Shown here: positions 23,845 through 33,208 of the stretch, piece by piece
Layout: every line of letters starts with the position of its first letter
How positions within the stretch are numbered: position 1 is the stretch's first letter
Assembly (NCBI GenBank): GCA_963791545.1
Contig: CAWBSR010000015.1
Span: 310,001 to 374,000 of the forward strand
DNA length: 64,000 nt
From: JALYXV01 sp963791545
GTDB lineage: Bacteria > Actinomycetota > Acidimicrobiia > Acidimicrobiales > Palsa-688
Direction of reading: 5' to 3'
The notes under the pieces: generated by a model
What the model saw: the letters and a program-made list of their open reading frames with translations, nothing else
What the model was told of the DNA's origin: nothing
Database searches by the model: none
Position numbers and translations under genes: made by a program

Positions 23845-24852
23845 GTGGCCATAACTATCCGTGATGTCGCTCGAGAAGCGGGCGTCTCCACCGCGACGGT
23901 GTCGCGGGCGCTTCGAGGCCTCGGCAATGTCGATCCCGTCACCCGGGAGCACATCCGCCGGGTCGCCGACCGCCTGGACTATGTTATTTCGCCGACCGCG
24001 TCGAGCCTCGCGAGTGGCCGCACGGGCAGCGTGGCGGTGGTGACGCTCTCCATATCGAAATGGTATTTCGCGACCCTGCTGGCCGGCGTCGAGCGGGTGA
24101 TGCAAGAAGCCGACGTCGACGTGCTCCTGCACACGGTCCGCGACCTGGCGGTCGCCAGTCCCGCCCTCGCGGAGCGCCGCATCCGCAGCCGAGTCGACGG
24201 TGTCCTGGTTCTCGGGGTGCCTCCGGAGAGCCCTGATGTGACAGGCCTGGTCGGCCGCGGCTTCCCGATGATCGTCGTCGGATCACGGATAACCGGTGTG
24301 TCCAGCGTGGCTATCGACGACCAAGACGGCGCCAGATCGGCCACACAACACCTGGTCAACCTGGGGCACCGCCGGATCGGGGTCATCGGGGGACGGCCCG
24401 GCCCCGGCCCCTTCCTGCCCGAACTCGACCGGCTGACCGGCTATCTCGAGGTGCTCGGAGCCGCCGGTCTCTGCGTCGAGCCCCGGTTGCAGGTCCCCGG
24501 CAACTTCACCCTCGCCGGGGGCGAGGAAGCGATGAACTCCCTGCTGGCTCTGTCGGAGCCCCCGACCGCAGTCTTCGCGATGTCCGACGAGATGGCGTTC
24601 GGGGCCATGCGGGCCCTGCGCCGGCACGGCTTGCGGGCCGGGCCCGACCTGGCTCTGGTGGGCTTCGACGGCCACGACATGGTCGACCTGTTGGAGCTTT
24701 CGACGGTCAGTCAGCCCGTCGTGGATCTCGGCGAGCAGGGGGCCCGGGAACTGCTCGCACTCCTCGCCTGTCCCGGGAAGGAGTGCACGGAACGAACGCT
24801 GGCCACCTCTTTGCAGGTGCGTGGGTCGACCGCCGCCCCCCGCTTGCCATAG
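23845..24852 (+). CDS. LacI-family sugar-responsive repressor
   Basis: A 335-residue regulator: N-terminal HTH (TIRDVAREAGVSTATVSRAL) and hinge helix (SPTASSLASGRTG), then a periplasmic-binding-protein-like ligand domain (VGFDGHDMVDLLELSTVSQP). GTG 23845 is chosen because GGGGGGAA lies seven bases upstream and the HTH follows directly. It is flanked by two near-identical operators, one before itself and one overlapping the promoter of the binding-protein gene. It should derepress sugar uptake when its effector is bound. Confidence 0.92.
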   Translation: MAITIRDVAREAGVSTATVSRALRGLGNVDPVTREHIRRVADRLDYVISPTASSLASGRTGSVAVVTLSISKWYFATLLAGVERVMQEADVDVLLHTVRDLAVASPALAERRIRSRVDGVLVLGVPPESPDVTGLVGRGFPMIVVGSRITGVSSVAIDDQDGARSATQHLVNLGHRRIGVIGGRPGPGPFLPELDRLTGYLEVLGAAGLCVEPRLQVPGNFTLAGGEEAMNSLLALSEPPTAVFAMSDEMAFGAMRALRRHGLRAGPDLALVGFDGHDMVDLLELSTVSQPVVDLGEQGARELLALLACPGKECTERTLATSLQVRGSTAAPRLP

Positions 24853-24913
24853 CAAAAGATTCGGTTGCACTCGTTACCACAACGGCGAACGCCAACGTCG
24901 GTCCTAAAGTTCC

Positions 24914-24953
24914 TTGATCGCGCGCCACCGCTGCCCCTATGATAGCGCTTACA
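24914..24953 (+). promoter_or_regulatory. Promoter with overlapping LacI operator for the sugar ABC operon
   Basis: -35 TTGATC (24914-24919), 18-base spacer, -10 TATGAT (24938-24943). The operator TGATAGCGCTTACA (24940-24953) overlaps the -10, which would block polymerase. Half-sites TGATAGCG/TGTAAGCG match the CGCT-centred LacI operator class. Confidence 0.7.
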
Positions 24954-24995
24954 TGCAGGGGGGGAGCCTTGCTGTCCTGGATCAAGGAGGAGTCC

Positions 24996-26372
24996 ATGCC
25001 CGTTCATAGGAAACGGCGACGTAGCGTCGCGGTTCTGGCCGCGCCCGCGTTGGCCACCATTCTGGTTGCCTGCTCGTCAGGAGGCGGTACGACCACGACG
25101 AATACCACGGCCGCCGCTACGGGGAGCACCCTGAGCGGCGACTGCGCCAAATACTCCGCCTATGCCGGGCATTCCGGTACCACCGTGAGCATGTTCGCCT
25201 CGATTCTGTCGCCCGAGTCGGATTCGCTGCAGAAGTCCTGGGCGAAGTTCGAATCCTGCACCGGGATCACCATCAAATATGAGGGTTCCAACGACTTCGA
25301 GTCTCAGCTTCCGGTTCGGGTGCAAGGCGGGACGCAACCCGACCTGGCGATCATCCCCCAGCCCGGCCTGTTGGCCAAGATGGTGCAGTCGGGCAAGGTG
25401 GTAAAGCCCCCGGCCCAGACGGTCACCAATGAGAACGCGTGGAACGCGGCGTGGAAGACCTACGGCAGCGTGGACGGGACGTTCTACGCGGCGCCGATGA
25501 GTGCCAACATGAAGTCGCTCGTCTGGTATTCGCCCAAGACTTTCACCGCGGCCGGCTACACGATCCCCACGACCTGGGCCGATCTCATGGCCCTGTCGCA
25601 GAAGATCGTGACCGACGGCAAGTTGAAGCCGTGGTGCGGCGGTATCAGCTCGGGGACCGCGACCGGCTGGCCTTCCACCGACTGGGTCGAAGAAGCGGTG
25701 CTGGGCAGCTACGGCGGGGCGGTCTATGACCAGTGGGTGGCCCACACCATCAAGTTCCAGGACCCGAAGATCGAGGCGGCCATGAAGACGGTGGCCGACT
25801 ACATGCAGAACCCGGCCTTCGTGAATGGTGGCTTCGGCGACGTCAAGACCATCGCCACCACCACCTTCCAGGACGCCGGGCTGCCGATCCTGAAAGGCAA
25901 GTGCGGCATGCTGCAGCAGGCCTCTTTCTATGAGGCGCAATGGCCTAAGGGCACCGTGGTGTCGCCCACCGGCGACGTCTTCGCCTTCTACCTGCCGGCA
26001 GTGAACCCGTCGATTGCCACCCCGGTCGAAGGGGGCGGCGAGTTCGTGACCGCGTTCTCCAGCGCTCCCCAGGTGCAGGCGGTGCAGAACTACCTGTCGA
26101 CCGCCGACTGGGCCAGCAGCCGCATCCAGGTGGCTCCCGGTTGGGTCTCGGCCAACTCCAAGGTCGACCAGTCGCTGTACACCGATCCCGTCGACAAGCT
26201 GTCGGCCCAGTACCTGACCCGCTCCGACGCCACATTCCGCTTCGACGCTTCCGACCTCATGCCGGCTGCGGTGGGCTCGGGTGCCGAATGGACCGCCTTC
26301 ACCGGCTGGTTCGCCCAGGGCAAGTCCATTGACACCGTCGCCAAGGAAATCGACGCCGCCTGGCCCAGCTAG
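24996..26372 (+). CDS. ABC sugar transporter substrate-binding lipoprotein
   Basis: A 458-residue extracellular solute-binding protein of family 1. The lipoprotein signal has lipobox TILVACSS. The mature part shows typical elements (SLQKSWAKFESCTGITIKYEGSNDF, PDLAIIPQPGLLAKMVQSG, FGDVKTIATTTFQDAGLPIL). ATG 24996 follows AAGGAGGAG. First gene of the operon binding protein-permease-permease-ATPase; captures the sugar at the outer membrane face. An intercistronic hairpin follows. The ligand is probably a glucoside or oligosaccharide given the GH1 neighbour. Confidence 0.93.
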   Translation: MPVHRKRRRSVAVLAAPALATILVACSSGGGTTTTNTTAAATGSTLSGDCAKYSAYAGHSGTTVSMFASILSPESDSLQKSWAKFESCTGITIKYEGSNDFESQLPVRVQGGTQPDLAIIPQPGLLAKMVQSGKVVKPPAQTVTNENAWNAAWKTYGSVDGTFYAAPMSANMKSLVWYSPKTFTAAGYTIPTTWADLMALSQKIVTDGKLKPWCGGISSGTATGWPSTDWVEEAVLGSYGGAVYDQWVAHTIKFQDPKIEAAMKTVADYMQNPAFVNGGFGDVKTIATTTFQDAGLPILKGKCGMLQQASFYEAQWPKGTVVSPTGDVFAFYLPAVNPSIATPVEGGGEFVTAFSSAPQVQAVQNYLSTADWASSRIQVAPGWVSANSKVDQSLYTDPVDKLSAQYLTRSDATFRFDASDLMPAAVGSGAEWTAFTGWFAQGKSIDTVAKEIDAAWPS

Positions 26373-26411
26373 TCCTGCGAGGATCATCGAATAGCCGATA
26401 CACACCGTCTT

Positions 26412-26443
26412 CTGCGGCCCGTGGGGACTCCCGCGGGCCGCAG
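26412..26443 (+). other. Intercistronic RNA hairpin after the binding-protein gene
   Basis: Perfect 10-bp stem CTGCGGCCCG/CGGGCCGCAG with an inner GGG/CCC pair and no U-tract. Such hairpins commonly stabilise binding-protein mRNA or attenuate read-through to permeases. Confidence 0.6.
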
Positions 26444-26489
26444 CGACGGCCCGCTACCTGGTAAAGATCAGGATCGAAGGGGGGAAGTT

Positions 26490-27503
26490 TTGTTTGCTTC
26501 TGCGGGCCCGGCAGTCATGTTGGCTTCCACGGCGAGTGATTCCGCTTCGAAGCTCTTTGGCGTCATCGAGGCGGTCGGTGGCTTCGTCGCCATCGTGCTG
26601 CTCGTCTTCTTCTTCGCAGGCCGGGCCACCGGTCGGCTGCAGCGACCGCTGACGGTCGCAGTCTGCCTCGGCCCGGCGCTCGTCTTGTTACTCATCGGGC
26701 TGGTGATCCCGGCCATCCGCACCATGTACCTGAGCCTGCTGGGCTCGAACAGCAAGAAAACGGTCGGCCTCAAGAACTATTACTGGGTGTTCACCGACCC
26801 CAACAACCGCAGCGTCCTGCTCAGGACCGGGGAATGGCTGATTATCGCCCCGCTGTTCGCCACCGGGTTCGGTCTGCTGGTGGCGCTGCTGGTGGACCGC
26901 ATGAAGCGGCAGAGTATCCCCAAGTCGCTGATCTTCCTGCCGACCGCCATCTCCTTCGTCGGCGCCAGCATCATCTGGAAGTTCATCTACACCACTCGGG
27001 AGACGAGCCAGCAGCAGATCGGATTGCTGAGCGCGGTGGCCATCAAGCTGGGCTGGGCCCATCCGCCCAACTGGCTCCTGTCCACCCCCCTCAATACCTT
27101 CCTGCTCATGGTGATCATGATCTGGATCCAGACCGGTTTCGCCATGGTCGTGCTGGCGGCGGCGCTGAAGGGCATCCCCGATGAGATCCTCGAGGCGGCC
27201 CGCATGGACGGGGCGGGCGGCTTCAAGCTGTTCCGTACCGTCCAGATCCCGATGATCCGGGGGACCCTGGTGGTCGTGATCACCACGATCATGATCGCCA
27301 CCCTTAAGGTCTTCGACATCGTGCGGACCGTCACGGGAGGCAACTTCGGGACCAACGTGCTGTCGAACAAGATGTACAGCGAGGTCTTCGTCAACTTCGA
27401 GACCGGGCGGGGGAGCGCCTTGGCGGTCGTGTTGTTCCTCGCCGTCATGCCGTTGGTCGCCTACAACGTCCTGCAGATGAAGAAGGAGAGGGCCACCCGA
27501 TGA
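26490..27503 (+). CDS. Sugar ABC transporter permease (MalF/UgpA-like)
   Basis: About 337 residues with an extra N-terminal membrane segment before the MalF-type core. The EAA loop reads EILEAARMDGAGGFKLFRTVQIP, which docks to the ATPase. A TTG start at 26490 is chosen for GGGGGG a few bases upstream; ATG 26517 is an alternative. It overlaps the second permease by 4 bases (ATGA). Inner-membrane channel subunit. Confidence 0.92.
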   Translation: MFASAGPAVMLASTASDSASKLFGVIEAVGGFVAIVLLVFFFAGRATGRLQRPLTVAVCLGPALVLLLIGLVIPAIRTMYLSLLGSNSKKTVGLKNYYWVFTDPNNRSVLLRTGEWLIIAPLFATGFGLLVALLVDRMKRQSIPKSLIFLPTAISFVGASIIWKFIYTTRETSQQQIGLLSAVAIKLGWAHPPNWLLSTPLNTFLLMVIMIWIQTGFAMVVLAAALKGIPDEILEAARMDGAGGFKLFRTVQIPMIRGTLVVVITTIMIATLKVFDIVRTVTGGNFGTNVLSNKMYSEVFVNFETGRGSALAVVLFLAVMPLVAYNVLQMKKERATR

Positions 27504-28468
27504 CGACCACGACCCCGCCCATCGTGACGACCACCGTTCCCCTCACGGGGGCCGAGAGGGTCAGCGACGTCAAGAAGGTCCGCAAGGCGTTCAGCAGCCC
27601 GATCGCCTCAATCCTGGTCGTGATCCTGACGGTGATGTGGACGATTCCCACCTTCGGGCTCCTGGTCACCTCGTTTCGGAGCAAGGCCGACGCCAACTCC
27701 AACGGTTGGTGGACCTTCCTCTCCCACCCGCACGTCACCCTGGGGAACTACAACTCGATCCTGTTCTCCAATAGCTTCGGCGGCGGCGGCGGGTTGTTCC
27801 CTTACATGGTGAACTCACTCGCCATCTGCATCCCGGCCACCCTGATCCCCATCGCCATCGCCTCCATGGCGGCCTACGTCCTGTCCTGGGTGCGGTTCAA
27901 GGGGAGCGACTTCATCTTCTTCGTGATCTTCGCGTTGCAGGTGGTGCCGCTCCAGATGTCACTCGTGCCCTTGCTCCAGCTCTACTCAGGCGGTGCCCAT
28001 ATCGGTCACCTCACAATCCTCCCGAAGATGCATATCGCGGGGACGTACACCGCCATCTGGCTCTCTCACACCATGTTCTCGTTGCCGCTGGCCATCTTCC
28101 TGCTGCACAACTTCATGTCTCAGCTGCCGTCCTCGGTCATCGAGGCAGCCCGGGTCGACGGTGCCGGTCCGCTGCGGATCTTCCGCAGCATCGTCCTTCC
28201 ACTGGCCACCCCGGCCATCGCCTCGTTCGGCATCTTCCAGTTCATCTGGGTCTGGAACGACCTGTTGGTGGCGTTGACCTTCGGGGGTGGTTCCCCGAAG
28301 GTGCAGCCGCTCACGGCCCGCCTGTCCCAGCTGACGGGTTCGCTGGGCAGTAAATGGGAGCTGCTCACCGCGGGCGGCTTCATTTCCATCGTCATTCCGA
28401 TGATCGTGTTCTTCGCCTTGCAGCGGTACTTCGTGCGCGGCCTGCTGGCCGGCAGTGTCAAGGGTTGA
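27500..28468 (+). CDS. Sugar ABC transporter permease (MalG/UgpE-like)
   Basis: A 322-residue permease with six predicted membrane spans and the EAA motif VIEAARVDGAGPLRIFRSIVLP. The N-terminus is a Thr-rich cytoplasmic tail (MTTTTPPIVTTTVPLTG). Start overlaps the preceding gene by 4 bases. It partners the first permease; the two together form the pathway for the sugar. Confidence 0.93.
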   Translation: MTTTTPPIVTTTVPLTGAERVSDVKKVRKAFSSPIASILVVILTVMWTIPTFGLLVTSFRSKADANSNGWWTFLSHPHVTLGNYNSILFSNSFGGGGGLFPYMVNSLAICIPATLIPIAIASMAAYVLSWVRFKGSDFIFFVIFALQVVPLQMSLVPLLQLYSGGAHIGHLTILPKMHIAGTYTAIWLSHTMFSLPLAIFLLHNFMSQLPSSVIEAARVDGAGPLRIFRSIVLPLATPAIASFGIFQFIWVWNDLLVALTFGGGSPKVQPLTARLSQLTGSLGSKWELLTAGGFISIVIPMIVFFALQRYFVRGLLAGSVKG

Positions 28469-28482
28469 GAGAGGAGTCTCCG

Positions 28483-29568
<1,086 letters not shown>

Positions 29569-29590
29569 CACCGCGGGTAAGGATGGGGGC

Positions 29591-29755
29591 GTGACCGGCT
29601 GCACCCTCTTCGAGACCGGATTCGGGCGCGCCGCGGTGGCATGGGGGGAAAAGGGGATGCTGGCCCTCGAGTCCGGGGAACGGCGGCGCCCCTACCGCAG
29701 CCTGGCCAGTTGGTACCTGTGGCAGGCGCTGGAGCTGGGAAGGGATGCGCCGTGA
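29591..29755 (+). pseudogene. Short remnant, N-terminus resembling alkyltransferase-like proteins
   Basis: A 54-codon ORF (GTG start) reading TLFETGFGRAAVAWGEKGML, similar to the N-terminal strand pattern of methylated-DNA-cysteine methyltransferases, then PYRSLASWYLWQALELGRD of unknown origin. The active-site Cys domain is absent. Its TGA overlaps the GTG of the next fragment. Interpreted as a deletion relic; a real microprotein is possible. Confidence 0.35.
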
Positions 29756-30030
29756 CCCGGGAGGGGGCCCGCTGGTGGAAGGGCGAACGGGCCGAGGTCG
29801 TCGCGTCGTTGCGGCCTCTCGACCGCTACACCTTTGACCTGCGCGGCTACCTGCTCTTCGAGCAGGCCCTGGACGGGCGGGTCGTGGACCGCCTCCAGGA
29901 CGTGATCGGACGGCAGCGGTTGCCGCCGGCCGACGAGACGATCGAACAGCAGCGGTTCGGGCAGGACGGACGGAAGCACCGCGTGGGGCCCCGGGCCCGC
30001 GGCGCCGCCCGAAGTGGTGGCGACCATGTC
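29752..30030 (+). pseudogene. Truncated phytanoyl-CoA dioxygenase-like gene
   Basis: From GTG 29752 about 75 codons resemble the N-terminus of PhyH-family Fe(II)/2-oxoglutarate oxygenases (LDRYTFDLRGYLLFEQALDG, RVVDRLQDVI). After about 29960 the frame stays open but reads as low-quality Arg/Gly/Pro sequence, and the HxD iron site is missing. So the gene is broken by a deletion or rearrangement. Confidence 0.5.
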
Positions 30031-30134
30031 GGACCGCCAGCAGCGTTTTTTCCAGCCCCCCTCGGTCGGGGGCCGGATACCGACTGTTTGACCGATCCGG
30101 CCAGGCGGCTCAATCGGCGATCGCGTGGGGACGG

Positions 30135-30284
30135 CTACAAATTGCCCGTGAGCAGTAGGACCAGGAGGATAATGAGGAGGATTCCCCCGAGCCCGATTCC
30201 ACCGCCCCGATACCTTCCTCCGCCGTAGCCAAAACCGCCGCCGACGACCAAGACGATGAGGATGATCAGGAGGATGAGCAGCAC
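30135..30284 (-). CDS. Small DUF3309-like hydrophobic protein
   Basis: A 49-residue ORF (GTG 30284 to TAG 30135). Two strongly hydrophobic segments (VLLILLIILIVLVVGGG and GGILLIILLVLLLTG) flank a Gly/Arg/Tyr turn (GYGGGRYRGGGIGLG). This matches the pattern of small DUF3309-type membrane proteins. The ribosome site is weak. Function unknown. Confidence 0.55.
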   Translation of the reverse strand: MLLILLIILIVLVVGGGFGYGGGRYRGGGIGLGGILLIILLVLLLTGNL

Positions 30285-30343
30285 GGTGAGAGTGTTCCCG
30301 GCCTCGGGACCACGTAAACGGCTGTGGCGGTAGGCGGTCCAGG

Positions 30344-30805
30344 ATGGACTTCCGCCCCTGCTCGCCGCTCGAACCTCCGGCCGTTGTTCTCCTGGCCGAG
30401 ATGGTGGCCGAGATGAAGTCGCTGTACCGCATCCCCGAGGACCGGATGATCGGCGTGCCGCTCCATCCCGAGGAGATGGCGCCCCCGAGCGGGGTGTACC
30501 TGGTCGGCTGGGAAGGGGACCACCCCGCCGCCGGGGGCGGGGTGCGGCTGATCGGGCCCGAGATGGCCGAGATCAAACGGATGTACGTGCGCCCCCCTTT
30601 CCGGGGCCGGGGCCGGGCCCGGGCCCTGCTTGAGGCCCTTGAGCGCGAGGCGGGCCGCCTGGGGGCGGTCATCGTCCGGCTCGACACCGGGCCCCGACAG
30701 CCCCAGGCCCAGGGGTTGTACGAACGATCCGGCTACCGGGCGATCGGCAACTGGAACGCCAATCCCGATGCCTCTTTCTGGGGGGAGAAGCGGCTCGTCT
30801 CGTGA
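30344..30805 (+). CDS. GNAT-family N-acetyltransferase
   Basis: A 153-residue GNAT. Motif A is present as EIKRMYVRPPFRGRGRARALLEAL (acetyl-CoA pyrophosphate loop RGRGRA), motif B as AQGLYERSGYRAIGNW. Typical length. Likely acetylates a small molecule or amino group; substrate unknown. No Shine-Dalgarno stands out at the ATG. Confidence 0.88.
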   Translation: MDFRPCSPLEPPAVVLLAEMVAEMKSLYRIPEDRMIGVPLHPEEMAPPSGVYLVGWEGDHPAAGGGVRLIGPEMAEIKRMYVRPPFRGRGRARALLEALEREAGRLGAVIVRLDTGPRQPQAQGLYERSGYRAIGNWNANPDASFWGEKRLVS

Positions 30806-30885
30806 CCGCCAGGCGTCTCCCGCACCACCGAGTCCGACCGATCACCCCATCGAGGACACGCCGGCGCTCCCGGTGGGAGGCTCGA

Positions 30886-31461
30886 CTAGGTGTGGGAGGT
30901 GGTCGTGGCGGCCACGGTGGTCGTCGTCGTCGCCCTCGAGATAGTCGTCCTGGGAAGAGTCGTCGGCACGATCGTCGGCAGGATCGTCGGCGTTGTCGTG
31001 GGCGCAACGGTGGTTGCCACCGACGATGTGGTGGTGGTGGGGGGAACGCTCGTCGTCGTGGCGGCCGCGGTAGATGGCGGCGGCACCGTCGAAGCCACCA
31101 CGCTCGAGGTGGTCGACGAGGAGGAACTGGTGGTCGTCGTCACGGGGCTGACCGGCGACTTCGACTTATGTGTCAGCGCCACCACGATGAGCACGAGGAG
31201 GACGACGATGATCGCCCAGGCCAGGGCCTGCAACGCCCCCGGAAGGTCGCGGAACCGCTCCCACGGGCCGAGCGGGCCACCGGGGCCCACGGGCCCCCCG
31301 GGCGGCGGCGGCCGGCGTGGCGGTACCGGGCCGCCGGCCATGACCTGGGTCGGGGGCGTCGGTGAGGCGACGGGCTGGGCCACGGTAGGCGCCCGCTCGG
31401 GCGGGTACCAGCGACCATCGGCGTCCTGCCGCCAGCCGGGGCCCATCGGGGAGTCAGACAT
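30886..31461 (-). CDS. Single-pass membrane protein with N-terminal WYPP motif and Ser/Thr-rich exterior
   Basis: A 191-residue protein. The N-terminus GPGWRQDADGRWYPP is the short actinobacterial DUF2510-like motif, followed by a Pro/Gly-rich region. One membrane span (LAWAIIVVLLVLIVVALT, residues ~83-100) precedes a ~85-residue Thr/Ser/Pro-rich outside tail that is probably glycosylated. Type unknown function; likely cell-envelope associated. Divergent from a small membrane protein gene. Confidence 0.65.
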   Translation of the reverse strand: MSDSPMGPGWRQDADGRWYPPERAPTVAQPVASPTPPTQVMAGGPVPPRRPPPPGGPVGPGGPLGPWERFRDLPGALQALAWAIIVVLLVLIVVALTHKSKSPVSPVTTTTSSSSSTTSSVVASTVPPPSTAAATTTSVPPTTTTSSVATTVAPTTTPTILPTIVPTTLPRTTISRATTTTTVAATTTSHT

Positions 31462-31528
31462 GATGGTTTCCCGTCCAGCAACGGCCCGTCCGGCAACGGC
31501 CGCAGCCCCGGATCAGGAGGCGATGAGG

Positions 31529-31810
31529 ATGGTGCCCCGGATGGTGAGCTGGCTCTTCCGCAGCCGCGAGGACGGCAGGATAACAATCGTGCAGCCCCCG
31601 AACCTGGCGCTGGGGCTGTTCCTGGCCGCGACCATCGCCGGCTGGATCCTCAACCCGGCCGGGACCGTGGGCACCGCGGTACGCCTGGTGGCTACCGGGG
31701 CTCTGCTGGTGTGGGCGCTTGATGAGCTGGTCCGTGGGGTCAACCCGTGGCGACGGGTGCTGGGGGGCGGGATGCTGGCGTGGCAGGCAGTGCACGTGAT
31801 CTGGGGATGA
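31529..31810 (+). CDS. Small two- or three-span membrane protein
   Basis: A 93-residue protein from ATG 31529, chosen because AGGAGG lies eight bases upstream (an ATG at 31523 is too close). Sequence MVPRMVSWLFRSREDGRITI leads into hydrophobic helices (LALGLFLAATIAGWILNP; LVATGALLVWALDELVRG; GGGMLAWQAVHVIWG). Resembles conserved small actinobacterial membrane proteins of unknown function. Confidence 0.7.
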   Translation: MVPRMVSWLFRSREDGRITIVQPPNLALGLFLAATIAGWILNPAGTVGTAVRLVATGALLVWALDELVRGVNPWRRVLGGGMLAWQAVHVIWG

Positions 31811-31871
31811 CGCTACACGGACCATCGGGCGCGACGGAGCCATGGCGGCAGCCGACTTGCCATCCGAATAG

Positions 31872-31900
31872 TTGACAGAGGTAGTCGGCTTTGCCAGCAT
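31872..31900 (+). promoter_or_regulatory. Candidate metY promoter, possibly leaderless
   Basis: TTGACA (31872-31877), 17-base spacer, CAGCAT (31895-31900). Transcription would begin close to the ATG at 31909, so the mRNA may lack a leader; no Shine-Dalgarno precedes that ATG. No SAM riboswitch fold was recognised. Confidence 0.45.
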
Positions 31901-31908
31901 CATTCGCC

Positions 31909-33201
31909 ATGCCCACTGACGCCAGAGGTTTCGAAACCCGCCAGATCCACGCCGGGGCCATACCCGATCCCACCACCGGGGCCCGGGCAGTGCCGATCTA
32001 CCAGACGACGAGCTACCAGTTCCGCGACACCGACCACGCCGCCGCCCTGTTCGGCCTCGCCGAGCCCGGCAACATCTACACCCGCATCATGAACCCGACC
32101 CAGGCGGTACTCGAGGAGCGGCTCGCCAATCTCGAGGGCGGAGTGGGAGCGCTGGCCGTGGCCAGTGGTCAGGCGGCCCAGGCGCTGGCCATCCTGGGCG
32201 TGACCGACACGGGTGGCCACATTGTCTCGTCGTCGTCGCTGTACGGCGGCACCTACAACCAGTTCCACTACAGCCTGCCCAAGATGGGCATCGAGGTTTC
32301 CTTTGTCGAAGACCCCGACGACCTCGACGCGTGGGCCGCCGCGGTGCAACCCAACACCCGGGCGTTCTACGGCGAGACAATCGGCAACCCCAAGGGTGAC
32401 GTGCTCGACATCCCCGGGGTGTCCCGGATCGCCCACCAGAACAACGTGCCCCTCATCGTCGACAACACGCTGGCCACGCCCTACCTCATCCGGCCCATTG
32501 AGCACGGCGCGGACATCGTCGTCCACTCGGCGACCAAGTTCATCGGCGGCCACGGAACCAGCATTGGCGGGATCATCGTCGACGGCGGGACGTTCGACTT
32601 CGGCGCCAGCGGCCGCCACCCGAGCTTCACCGAACCCGACGGGAGCTACCACGGTTTGAAGTACTGGGAGGCCCTCGGACCGGGGGCGTTCATCGCCAAG
32701 GTCCGGGTCCAGGGCCTGCGAGACCTCGGACCCGCGATGGCGCCGCTCAACGCCTTCCTCTTCCTCCAGGGCGTTGAGACGCTGAGCCTGCGGGTGGAGC
32801 GCCACGTCCAAAACGCCCAGGCGGTGGCGGAATTTCTGGAAGGTCGCGACGAGGTGCCCTGGGTCACCTATCCCGGACTTCCCTCCTCCCAGTGGTACCA
32901 GCGGGCCCAGCAGCTGCTACCGCGGGGCGCCGGATCGATCCTGAGCTTCGGCATCACGGGCGGGGCGGAGGCGGCCCGCGCCTTCGTGGACGCTCTCGAG
33001 CTCCACAGCCACGTGGCCAACGTGGGCGACGTCCGCAGCCTTGTCATCCACCCCGCCACGACCACCCACTCCCAGCTGACCGAGGCCGAGCAGGCCACCA
33101 CCGGCGTCACGCCCGACATGGTGCGGCTGTCGGTGGGCGTGGAGACGATCGACGACATCATCGCCGACCTCGACGCCGGTTTCCGGGCCGCGAAATCCTG
33201 A
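31909..33201 (+). CDS. metY: O-acetylhomoserine sulfhydrylase
   Basis: A 430-residue PLP enzyme of the Cys/Met metabolism family that makes homocysteine from O-acetylhomoserine and sulfide. PLP-lysine motif VVHSATKFIGGHGTS, N-terminal FETRQIHAGAIPDPTTGARAVPIYQTTSY and C-terminal HPATTTHSQLTEAEQ are typical of MetY. ATG 31909 was chosen over a TTG 18 bases earlier. metX follows seven bases downstream, giving a two-gene direct sulfhydrylation operon. Confidence 0.95.
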   Translation: MPTDARGFETRQIHAGAIPDPTTGARAVPIYQTTSYQFRDTDHAAALFGLAEPGNIYTRIMNPTQAVLEERLANLEGGVGALAVASGQAAQALAILGVTDTGGHIVSSSSLYGGTYNQFHYSLPKMGIEVSFVEDPDDLDAWAAAVQPNTRAFYGETIGNPKGDVLDIPGVSRIAHQNNVPLIVDNTLATPYLIRPIEHGADIVVHSATKFIGGHGTSIGGIIVDGGTFDFGASGRHPSFTEPDGSYHGLKYWEALGPGAFIAKVRVQGLRDLGPAMAPLNAFLFLQGVETLSLRVERHVQNAQAVAEFLEGRDEVPWVTYPGLPSSQWYQRAQQLLPRGAGSILSFGITGGAEAARAFVDALELHSHVANVGDVRSLVIHPATTTHSQLTEAEQATTGVTPDMVRLSVGVETIDDIIADLDAGFRAAKS

Positions 33202-33208
33202 AACGCCC

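Noticed and set aside
30890..31522. Long plus-strand frame over the WYPP membrane protein gene
   Set aside because: It is the antisense of a Ser/Thr-rich coding region; only the part after 31529 has a ribosome site and looks like a protein.
31811..31908. SAM riboswitch before metY
   Set aside because: No conserved SAM-I or SAM-IV core could be traced and the leader is probably too short.
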